A stretch of DNA of 64,000 nucleotides from Desmodesmus armatus (lineage: Eukaryota > Chlorophyta > Chlorophyceae > Sphaeropleales > Scenedesmaceae), in NCBI GenBank assembly GCA_007449985.2, contig VIIQ02000004.1, positions 930,001 through 994,000 of the forward strand, written 5' to 3'. The translations under genes and the position numbers were made by a program. Below the pieces are notes generated by a model. That model did no database searches. It saw only the letters and a program-made list of their open reading frames with translations, and was not told where the DNA came from. This document shows positions 47,101-58,000 of this stretch, piece by piece. Each line of letters begins with the position of its first letter. Within the stretch, counting starts at the first letter, position 1.

Positions 47101-47695
47101 CTGCGTAACGGTCATAAGTTGCTTGCAGTGCTGCTATATCAGCGTCAATCTTGGCCACCTCATCATCTACATCAGAATACTCTTCTGAGTCAGCAGCAGC
47201 CTGTGTAGCGGCGACTCTGACAGTGGTGGATGCCGCTACATCACCCGCTCGCTGCTGAAGGCGCTGCTGACCAAGCTGTACCTCAGGCTGGAACCCCAAA
47301 TCAGTGACGCCGCTGAGAGGATGGGGTTGCTGCTGCTGCAATGGATACATGTGAGGCTGAGGCTGTGGACCCTGCGGCCCTTGCTGCACAGTCCTGGACG
47401 TAAGAGGACAAGCTGCAGCAGCAGCAACCGCAGCAGCAGAATTCTGTGGGAGTGACTGACTCCAACTGGCAGCAATATCATCTGGGTGCTGTGGGGTTGC
47501 TGCTGCTGCTACTGTTGCTGCTGACTGTGGTTGTGCGCTGGTAACAGCAGCAGCATGTGCTGTCTCCTGCTGACTTTGCTGCCAACCACCTTCCACTGCG
47601 TCAAACACAGAACATACATGTATATCAGGAACACGATGCCGTGAAGACCATATGAACCCATCGGTTGGTGGTGTGCTCATGTACAGCTCAAACAA
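44169..47695 (-). CDS. Ala-rich protein with Cys-rich cluster and AT-hook, cargo of the transposon (unknown function)
   Basis: The main exon runs from 47695 to about 45520. It encodes an Ala/Gln-rich N-terminal part with repeats, an acidic motif (MPELLDALEDDTGG), a long poly-Ala region and a non-repetitive domain (DDWTKNQYCEVQRDCSS, RELMVHLFQQDISYHLAYGD, FVTPLGYLALDVSPSLAG). A second exon, about 45178-44169, encodes a cysteine cluster (CTCLSCCYNCASPDKD, DCHTACLACC, CEVCGGYRRQ), a helical segment and the AT-hook-like GRGPGRPKGSGRSR, then Ala-rich sequence. The junction is uncertain; donors near 45520-45565 and an acceptor near 45178 are possible. The start may lie elsewhere: an acceptor-like tttgacgcag precedes VEGGWQQ. 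I recognise no known family. Sites for DNA binding (AT-hook) and probable metal binding suggest a chromatin or transposition role, which is inference. Confidence 0.5.
46680..47110 (-). repeat. Three to four tandem coding repeats in the transposon cargo gene
   Basis: A unit encoding AAAVDRSSGAAQ and AAVAAAMAPHAAAADGN recurs, with copies centred near 46760, 46900 and 47020 and a partial unit further on. The repeats are almost identical at DNA level, so they arose recently. Confidence 0.8.
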
Positions 47696-48690
47696 TCAGC
47701 AGGGTGGTGGTCAGCAGATCAGAGGCACAGCAGAGGCTGCCTGCCTGCCTGCTTGGCAGGACGATCCCAGTACCGATATCTAAACACATGGATATCAGTA
47801 TATGTGCACAGATGTGAAGCATTGGGGTGAGCACTAGCTTGTGTTTGCATGTATGGAGATAGCCAATCACCTTGGTCTTGGCCGCTGTCATCAGCTGTCC
47901 GAGTACAAGCAGCGCCGTCATGAGCAGAACTCCAGAATGAACGCCAACCACCAAAAAAGGCCGACATCAGAAGCGCTCACTGGGGCAAACAGACTCAACT
48001 CATCGAAGCTTGGCACAGTCCGTCAACAGCGAGCGACGATGCGATATACCACAGTAGTAACGTGCACGTGTAGGAAGTATCAGGTTCTAGACGTGTTCGT
48101 GTGGACTGGGCTCCAGTGTGACCAAAGTTGAGGCCTGATTTGAATGCCAACAGAAGATTTCCGTTAACCCGTCGACAACGGGTGCCCTCAAGTTGTTAGT
48201 AGCCATTATTTCAAAATAGAGATTTACACGTGAGCGATCAGCGTTGAAGAAGCAAACATACACCAGGCATTGTCAACCTGTGCAGTTTGGGGTTTGACTT
48301 TGTCCATGTGCATCACAACGGTGCTGCTTAAGCGACATTACTTTAGAATAGGGCTCAGCACCCTGTGCCGAGCGCAACTTGACTACTTGCTGGCACATGC
48401 TTCCACTGTTGACCTGCACTGTAACCGCCAGGGCCGCTGAGCAAGCTCACTGGCCGTACCGTGCAACTCAGCTATCAAAACGACTGTAAAGCACAGTGTT
48501 ATGTTCATCACAGGCACAGAGCTTGACACCGAGCAAAAACACTATTAACACATTTCCCAGGCACAACAACAATACCGGGATGACAAGTGGGGTGTTGCCT
48601 GGCCGCAAAATCAATTTCCCTGGTATATTGATTTAGTGACAGGTTTCTGGTGAGCCGTATGGACTCGTTTGTGGGGCTTTCAGCTGTGGG
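47696..48690. other. Right part of the transposon without recognised genes
   Basis: Probably the promoter and 5' region of the minus-strand cargo gene. I see no coding exon and no further repeats apart from the terminal inverted repeat that follows. Confidence 0.4.
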
Positions 48691-48792
48691 CAGTTGAAGG
48701 TGACGGTGAAACAATTTCCAGGTCACCTCCTGGGGGTGACCCACAAGTATTTACCGTCACCCCCAAGTGGTGACGACCTATGTAATACCTAT
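48691..48792 (-). repeat. Right terminal inverted repeat of the transposon
   Basis: Reverse-complement match to 42206-42310, including the block ggtcacctcctgggggtgac and the outer sequence gacctatgtaatacctat. Confidence 0.88.
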
Positions 48793-49049
48793 ATTCAGCA
48801 TACATACTCTTGACCCGTGAAACTTGAGAGCAACACTGCTGATATTGAAACAAACAAGCCGTGTTGCATCTGCTGGGACTAACCCTACGGTCGATTACAG
48901 TTCTCAGAGAAGGTCACATCGGATCGGACCGCACAGTATATATACGACACAGGAAAAGTACTCGTAGTAGAAATATATAAAGGAGCGACACAGGAGCTTA
49001 GCGCTTGTCCCAAGCTCACACGATCACATTGAAATGGTATGCTAAACAA
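48793..49049 (+). promoter_or_regulatory. Compact promoter of metalloprotease copy 2
   Basis: Only 257 bp separate the transposon end from the ATG. Two TATA-like elements are visible: tatatata at 48937-48944 and tatataaagg at 48974-48983. The second is about 70 nt before the ATG and is the better candidate. Any upstream enhancer would now lie beyond or inside the transposon. Confidence 0.55.
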
Positions 49050-52000
49050 ATGTATCCCAAACGTATCCGCGTGGCAGCACGTGCTGCACAATTTCTGGCT
49101 CTTATACTGTTGCCTGCCGTGGAATCCGCTCGCCCATTGGCTGAACAGCTTCCCCTTGATGCTACGGGTTCAATAGACTATGCGAAGCTGGAGCGGGTGC
49201 GCACCAACTCCCGCTACAGCGGCACCTTAACAGAACTGGCTGAGCAACTGGTCGTGGAAGCGGATCTGGTGAGCTCGTTGGTTAAAAATAGCTTCAATAG
49301 TACTCCAGCCCTGCATGGTACAGTCTTGCTCGTGAACAAATCAGTGCAACAGTAAGCAGATGGGAGGTTATCCCCAACTGGGGAACACCGCAGCTTGCCT
49401 TACTATGTTGAACAGAGGCAATGCCGACACAGGACAGACCGTGCGTTGCGGACTGTAGTGCCACACCAGCATATCAGTGATGTCAACACGCCCAGCAGTG
49501 ACAACAGCAAGCAACAGCAGCAGATGGGGGGGGGGGGAGGTATAGGGGGGCAGGAGTGAATGCTGTACTTGTGGAGGGTTTGTCGCCATTCAGTTCTGAG
49601 TCTGTTCCCCTTGCTTCTTCTCAACCAAACTACGTGGATACATCTGCTGCAGCAGATGCCCCACAGCGCCCCACACTTACCCCCTCACCAGCGTGCCCGA
49701 CTCTCCCGCACAACAGTAGCACCAACAAATCTGCCAGTACCTGTAGGCTCCTGTACCTCATACTCTTGTGAAGTACAGCATCATTTGTCAGTACTGCAGG
49801 GCAAGAGTGCACGATACCCCTCTTGCTGCTGCTGCTCCTCACTTTTGCTGGCCCCTCCCTCCTGAATGCATCCAGCACATTGCTAGCGCCAGCGAGCGCC
49901 TCTACTACAAGTGTCAAGGCTTGGCCATCCAGCCTGGGTCAGCACTGGCTGCGACCCTTGCTGCCGAAGCAGCTGCCTATGATGCCTTTTTGCTAGCAGA
50001 GCCCTCCATACTCACAGACCCAGCAGCAGCAGCAGCAGCAGGAGTGATAGACCCACTGGCAGCAGCAGCAGGGGTGATAGACCCACTGGCAGCAGCAGGG
50101 ATGGCAGACCCTGTATCAGCAGCAACAGCTGGGGTTACCGACCCAGTGGCAGCAGCAGCGTACCTAAACAGCACCGAAACTGGTGCTGAGGTACTGCCTG
50201 GTCAGCCAGATGCCAGTGCTGCTTATGAGTATGGACGTCGCCTCCGCGTCCATGGGCACGATCATCACCAGCACCACCACCACCACCATCATCACCATCA
50301 GCACCACAGGCATCTGACAGCACTGCTGAACACTGACGAACTGCCATCGCCCTGGAAGGTGAGCACCACCCAACACACGCCTTGTGTTGCCCTACAGCAC
50401 ATCTGTGTCTGTGTTTCAAATGCAGAGTGAGACGTTTCGTATGCAATCATTCCTGTACATGTTGTACACACCAGGCTTGTAAGTGTTGCTGCTGCCGCTG
50501 CTTCTGCTGCTGCTGCTGATGATGATGCTGATGCTGCTGGTGCAACACCCCTGATTGCACCGCCATCCCACCCCTCAGCCCAACATGCCAGACCCAGCCC
50601 TGGGAGTACTTACAGTCACCGCTGCCTTCACCCTCCACTCACGTCCTAGCTCTGCCAACAAGATCTACCTTGACTTCAACGGTAAGACCCTTGGCAACAC
50701 TGTTGACCAACAGAAGCACTGGCAGCAACAGTAGTGACAGCAGCAGCAGCAGCAGCAGCAGCAGCATTGGCCACAGTCACATTCACAGTTGCCAGCTTGG
50801 CTCGGCATCACCAAGCGGTCCCAGGCAAAGCTGCACCTTCGTAATCAGACTACAGGCATAGTTCCCTCACACTGATCAGCTACGTGTCTACATCGTTGTT
50901 ATGCTGCACTGTGTTGCCTGCCGACTGCTCTGGCTGCATGCAAGGCCACACAACCTCCGGCACCTGGTGGAACGAGGATTTCACCTCTGGCGCTCCGATC
51001 GTAACGCCCCCCTACAACCGGCCAGAGGTGACCTGGGTGCAGGGGGTGTCACATGGGATGCATCAGCACTCAGCGGCTTCGTCACCTTTGACTTACTATG
51101 CGCTGGTGTGCGTGTCACTCTTGGCGTACTCTTGTTGGACAGTTGCATGTTCATTTGACTTGGCGGCAACTAACTTGCTACCAAATCTGTGGGCAGGGGA
51201 GCGGGGAATCTGGCACACAAGCATCAATCTCCACTGGAGTCTCCCAGTGGGGAGATCTCCCCGGTCTAGATTGATGCGGTTCAACCATGTACTCGCAGCC
51301 TCGTGCACCACCACCTCAAGCTGAGCCGTGTGATGGCGCATGGAACACAAATCGCAGCCAAGAGGTGACGCACCTGCATGGCCTGCACACACAACACACT
51401 ATGTCACACACCTCCTCCAGCGGTCCTGCGAGGTAGGCTATCAGCTTACCGCCAGCACTGAAGCAAGCTGGTTGCTGGCCAGTGGCTGAATCATTCTGCT
51501 TGTGAGCGCGTGTGCAGGATGGCGCTGCAAACGTGAACGTCTGGTCTGCTAGGGAGCTACTGGACGTTTTTGCCATATGGCGAGGAGTCAGCGAGGACTT
51601 TGCTGCTTTTGATGTGGATGTCACTACGGAAGAGCCTGCGGCTGCCGTCCTTTTGAGCAATGGCATCCGTGTGTGCATCGGAGGCGATGACACCTGTAAG
51701 TGGGGAGCATCGCCGTGGTTATGGGACAATGTTTGCCAGCGGGCCAGCATAGACTGACCGGCAGGGAGGTGGGGTGCTGGATGTGGGTCCCCTTTTTTCG
51801 ATAAAGATGGGTGTTGCCAGCAGTGCTTGAGATGGTGCCTGCGTGAGGGCAGCATGAGGGAACATGGGGTGTTGCACCAACATACCATCAAAAGCAGGGG
51901 CATTTCAGGTGCATGTCTTGTTTCCCAGGTGCCGCACCTGAGTCAGGCACATGCAGCAGGGGTGGGGTTGGCTGGGTGTCGCACAGTGGTCAGAGAAGGT

Positions 52001-55000
52001 CTGAATTTGCCACATGCAGAAGACACAGTTGTCGCTTGATTTGCCGTAAAAACAGAGCCACGTGGTAGATAGCTATCTGGTGCTGGCCGCTGCAAAACTC
52101 GCAGTCCGGCGCATTCGCGACCGGCACCGCAGTTGGCTGGCGCGACAGCGACAGTCCGCGCTGTTTGTATCCATTAGTGCTTGAAGCTTTGAATTGAAGC
52201 ATTTGTACGAAGCTGCAATGCCAGACGCGGCAACACACATCAAGCAGATAACATCGCTGTTGCGGATAACAGCGTTGTTAGCAGCGCTACCTGCTGCAGA
52301 CGGCATGTCATGTATCCCAAGTCTGCCGTAGAGTACAGCAGGCTTGCGATCCTATGCCATAAGTTCCCCATTGAGCTATGGTGATGTGCTGCCTGGCTGT
52401 GCAGGGGTTGGGGGTGCCGGCGGCATTGCCTACCTGTGGAGTTTTGGTGGGGGACAACCTTTGCCGGCCTTTGTGTTTCCCGATTCACTGGGACCTTTCA
52501 GTGTCAAGTGAGTGCAGCTTGGACGTGACCTTAGCTGTGCACATGTATGTGCATCACGATACTATGCATGCCTCAGGCTCAGCCTGAGAGAAGTCGGGAC
52601 GGTTCTCTGCACACACCCCACTCCAAACAAAGATGCGCCATTGATGTGGGTTGTGTCTGTGAAGCTAACATTGTCAGGAGGGATTTTGGCCCAACCCTTG
52701 TCAAAATGCAGTGCAGCAATGGTTGGGCCTCAACCTGACACTGTCAGAGAAATGAAACCTGTTTCATAACGTTGGCGAGGCCCCAGCTGCGGCTGATTGC
52801 ATAGTGGCTAGTTTCGAGGATAGAACACTAGGCCCTACACGGCCCTCACCATGAGGGCAATGATTGCCAGTACTTCCGTCTGTGCTGTACTGTACTGTAC
52901 TGTACTGTACTGTACTGTACTGTACTGTACTGTACTGTACTGTACTGTACTGTACTGTGTTGTGCCTATTCAGGGCCATCCGGATGGCAACTTCACATGA
53001 GGTTGGCCACACGGTGAGGCCCATGTTGGAACCTGATGCATCCTCAGGGCCTGATGCGTGAACCTGATCATGATGCATCCCAACACCCCTGTTGCATCCA
53101 GAGCCCCATTATTGCAGCTGTTGCACTGTGAGGGACAGTTGACACGCACTGCCATCACCCATATCTTATTTGTTTCTGGCACACTAGATGATCTTTTTGA
53201 AAAAAGTTGAAGCTGAGGCTCAACTGCTGTCAGAGCAGAGCAGAGCGAACCGCATCACTCACTGTGCATGCTGGCCGCTATGGCATGTCTTTGGTTCACC
53301 CCTCATCACTCACTGTGCATGCTGGCGCCTGTCATGCTGTGTGCAGCTGGGGCTCCGACATGACGGCATCAGAGTTGGAACCAAAACCTTTGAATACTAC
53401 CAAGAGAACACACAATGGTGAGTGTGCAAATGCATGCACGGCCTGCACGTGGCTGCACCACAGACCCATCTGGCCGAGTTCACATGCCCACAGTTGACCC
53501 TCCTGCCTCACCTTCTGACTGAGTGGTTTGGATGCACTGAGTGGTTCAATCACTGCGGCATGCCCTTTCAAAGCAGAACTGCAACAATCGCCAATGGTCG
53601 CCCCAGTATCACTGGCGATAAAGATGAGCAGCCACGATCTGGGCGTGGACAAGGCATATAAACACCTCGTTTGTGAAGAATTCTAAGCTTGGCCAAGGGG
53701 CACTCATGGTTCTGGTCTCACGCCATTTTCTTGTAGCTTGTCCATGCTGTGTGGCAATCGTTGTCCAGAGTCTCATCTTGTCAAATGTGCATTCCCTGCA
53801 CGCGCATGGCACAGATGTCTGTCATTGCAAGCAGTCAGTCTCACAGATGTCTGTCATTGCAAGCAGTGCCTGGTCTGCTGTGTAACTGGTGCAGGGGACC
53901 GATCATGGGCGCACCCTACAGTTCAAGAGTCATCCAGTGGAGCAAGTGAGCTTGATTCCTTGCAGGGTGCATTGAGTCAGGACAGCAAGAATGTACATAT
54001 GCAGAATGTACCCTGAGCTGCTGGCATACAAGCATACCGTCTCTTCTGTCACACATGCCGCTGTCACCATGCCCACGGCCCGGCAGCAGTCGGCTCAAGC
54101 CTTCATGCCCCAAGAGATTGACTCAAGCTACAGCCGATATGTCTGCCGGCCGCACGAGGGTGTCGACATGTCTGTGTGTGGTCAACAACGTGTGTTGTCT
54201 CGTACAGGGGTGGATACACGGGAGCCACCCAGTTGGAGGATGATATTCAGGTTAGTTGTCTTCTGAATCCTTGGGCATGCAGTGCACACAGCTAAATGCG
54301 GCACTTGTTTTGGCGGCTGCGTGCAGCAGCAGACTCTGAACGGTTCTGCACATCTGCTGATTACATGTTTGTGTGTTGTTGGGCGCTGGCTGAACTCATT
54401 GGTGTTCGAACACACCACCAGCAACCCCTTGTTGCTTTCCTTGGTTGTTCTGCACCAGATGATGATCAACTACGTGGGCGCTGCTTCAGACGTCCATGGC
54501 AATGGCCTGGCAGCTGCCACCAGTCTGACAGGAGAAACCAGCGCTGGCACCACCAGAGCTCAGGTCGCCGGCATCATAAGGCAAGTGAGGGTTTAAGATG
54601 CAGTAAAACCTCAAACCTAACCCTAAACCCCAAGGATGCAGCCGATGCTGACCCATGCCCCCTGGCTGTCAGATACGGACAACAACCCTTTCTCAATACG
54701 CTGCTTAATCAAAAAGGTTCTGCCACACCGACCCCTTGGGCTGGGATCACTGGTAGCGTCACTTTTTGATCACTCCATGCCATGTTTGAAACACGATGGG
54801 CCCAATACACACGGTGTTTTTGTCCAGCATGAGCTGAAACCCCCTTGTGCCTGCTGTTTCTGCGCTGCTGCTTTCAGGAGTGCCTCTGACACCGACTGGC
54901 TGAAGTTTGATGCCGCTCCCGGGGTGCTGACAATCCAGATCTTGTGTGTGCCCGGCTGGGGTACCGAACTCCGATCCACCCTGAACATGCAAGCAGACCT

Positions 55001-58000
55001 GATGAATAGCCAGCAGCAGGTGCTGGCAACACGCTCCGGGATCGGGATCAGCTCATTCACGTACACGGTCCCCACCACTGGGACGTTCTACCTCTCGATC
55101 AGAGGCATTGGGGCAGCTTCTGCAACCACAACCCCAGGGTACAGCAGCTACGGCTCCGTCGGCCAATACCAAGCACTACTCAGCTACCCGGCGACTTCCA
55201 GTGAGTGGTCCCAATGCTGGGAAAGTGGTTGCGAGGGCTGGACAGAATATGCGGTCATGGGATGCCGTTGCATGCTGCATGTAGCATGTTGCTTGCGGCA
55301 TGCTATGCCACAAGGAGCATGTCTGTGCACATAAGGATCCTGTGCAGGCATGCCAAGCAGAGATGTTACATCCCCACAACAGTTCTTACACACTTCACGA
55401 CAACTTGATGGCATCCTTTCCATGGCAAGTAAGGACACTGCCAGTGTGACACCTGGTGTGATAGCTTGATGCTGCCGCTGTGTCCTTTGCCCGTGCCTGC
55501 TTGCAGCTGTTGTGTGTGCAACAGCACCAAGTGCAAACCCCACCAATGGAGCCTTCAGCTGCTCTACCACCACTCCTGCCGGCAGTGTGTGTACAGCAAC
55601 ATGCGCAGTCGGGTTTGGAGGGTCTCCCAGCGTCACATGCCTCCAGGACGGAACCTGGAGTGCAATCGTGGGCTCCTGCGTGCGCGGTGAGTGTGCGGTA
55701 GTTTTTTTTGTGTGTTGCATTGTTTGTATACCATCAATTTTTATGCTGTCATCATCAGAATCAAAGTTGGTATGCCATACGGCGGGGTTCCACAATGCAT
55801 TCCACTCACACAATTGTGGCTGTGCCGCAACTCTGCTTGATACATGTTGTAGTGTGCTTTTGCAGCTCTGTTGGCATTGTTTGATGTTTGCAACTGACGC
55901 ACACACACTAGCTTGTGCTGAACATGGACATATTGTGGCCTTGCTGCAGTCTGTGCCGGCAACCCCACCCTAGCCAACGGTGCCTTCAGCTGCGGCACCA
56001 ACAGCCCAGTGGGCAGGGTGTGCAACGGGACCTGCAGCACCGGCTTCATTGGGTCACCACGCGTGGTGTGTCAGGATGACTCAACATGGAGCGCACTGGA
56101 GGGAAGCTGCCAGAGAGGTGAGCTGCCTGCGGTTGGTTCATTGCTGCTGCTGCCGTTGTGTGCACTGTAGCTGCTGAAGCCCGGCGGAAAGGGGCGTAGG
56201 CGGTACTGCTCAAAGTAAAAGGTCAGACCAGCCTGGGTTTCTGGTTGTGAGGACTTGCCACTGTCCGAACTTGTGGGGGTAGGGGGCGGCCAAACAATCG
56301 AAGGGCAAGATAGTGAAGGAGGACAGAGGTCGCGATCAAAAAATGAGGCCTTAGAAGGAGTTTCACGCAAGCACACACACTACGCCTTCACTTGTGCATG
56401 GGGCTTCCCATGGTCAAACACACCCCCACAATTCCCCTCCTGCTGCCTATCACAGCCTGCACTACCTCCGGGCCCACCGCCCCTAGTGGTGGAAGCTACT
56501 CCTGCCGGCCCACCCTGGTGGGGGCCACCTGCAGTGCAACATGCTCTGCTGGGTTCATCCCTGGCCCCTCAGGCGCCCCTACAGCAACCTGCCTGACCAC
56601 TGGGGCCTGGAGTGGCACCACTACAGGCACATGTGTGAGAGGTGAGGGATGTGTGTTCACCTGAAATCAACGGTCTTTGGGTGAAGCTTGACTGTCATGC
56701 TGCACAATAACTGACGACAGCGGATGTGCTTGCGGTTGGTTGTGGAGAGTGAGATGGCCTGGCAGATCTGAAATGACTGTGGATGATCCAGACTGGGCCC
56801 ACCGTCCAGTGCTAAGCTTTGTGTGTCGCAAAACTGTGAAGATTTCAACCGCAACAAGGCCATTTTCACGTTCTGCTCTATCAGTTGGCTGCACTTTGGA
56901 CTGTTCTTTAGAGACCTATTTGACTGACATTCCCTAACATTGATTTGCTGCAGTGTGCTCCACCAGCCCCACCGCCGTCCCAGCCAATGCCAACCCCTTC
57001 CAGTGCTCACCTACTAGCCTGGTCAACGCCAGGTGTGTGGCGGCCTGTAGGGATGGCTTTGCAGCAGGAACTGCAGGCGCCCCCACAGTCACGTGTGGTT
57101 CAACAGGAGCCTGGTCCTCGACAGTCACAGGCTCATGCGTGGCAGGTGAGTTAGAGGCCACGGTGGTCGTGTGTGTGTGTGGGGGGGGGGGGGGGGGCAT
57201 ATCCCATCCCATGCCCCATCACCCCCCAGAGGAAGCAGCTTTTGTGGCATGTGGATCATTCAGCGGCTGCATCATGCATAACATAATATGATGCACAGCT
57301 GACCCACCCACGATCACCGCCCATGATGCGGCCTCATCATCAAAGGGGCCGACCGTTGGTTCTGTGTGATTGCAAGATTGCATTCAGCTGAACATTGTTC
57401 AACAGTGTTGCCTACCTCATCCAACTGACAACTGACAGTGTCACAGGCCCACTTGCGCCCCTGTGGCCCTCTGCCCTCAAATCCTCAAATCGCAGGGTTG
57501 GATGCCCCCCCCCCCACTGGCTGTTGTTCATGTGCCTTTGTGCTGCTGCCTTTGTGTGTGTTCCTCATTCTTGCAGTCTGCCGCAATGCCCCAGCAAACC
57601 CTGCCAATGGCGCCTTCAGCTGCCCAACAAACATCACAGCAGGCAAGACCTGCACTGCTCAGTGCAACAGCGGTCACTCAGGCGCCCCCACTGTGACTTG
57701 CTCTTCCACTGGCACCTGGGGAGCTATCAGCGGGACATGTGCACCAGGTAGGCGGGTGGCGGCAGAAGTGGCAGAAGTGTTGATCGTGTGAGACTCTCTT
57801 GCTGCTGCTGTGACTCACCACTACGTGTTTTGCTGTGTAAGTTCTGTAGAGGCACAAAGGTACAGACGCGGTTTGGCATATAGGCATGGCCGGCAGCGTC
57901 AAGCTCAATTTGAAAGGTCACACAGTTAGGCGTATGTGCTCAGCACAGGTTTGGGGGCCCTCAACACCAAGAGTGCTGCTGTGCTGTTGCCGCGCTGCTC

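Larger units (their letters stand above)
42206..48792. mobile_element. 6.6-kb DNA transposon with ~100-bp TIRs (KDZ-like), carrying two convergent genes
   Basis: Terminal inverted repeats at 42206-42310 and 48691-48792 begin ataggtattacataggtcgt and are nearly identical. They contain nested palindromes built from GTCACC/GGTGAC, for example ggtcaccccc-a-gggggtgacc at 42258-42278. A candidate imperfect target duplication is atattcgag on the left and atattcag on the right. Inside lie a plus-strand transposase fragment and a minus-strand gene for an Ala-rich, AT-hook protein. The element sits between protease copy 1 and the promoter of copy 2. Confidence 0.85.

Noticed and set aside
52764..53078. 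Minus-strand open frame with VQYST repeats
   Set aside because: Produced by the (CTGTA)n microsatellite inside an intron.
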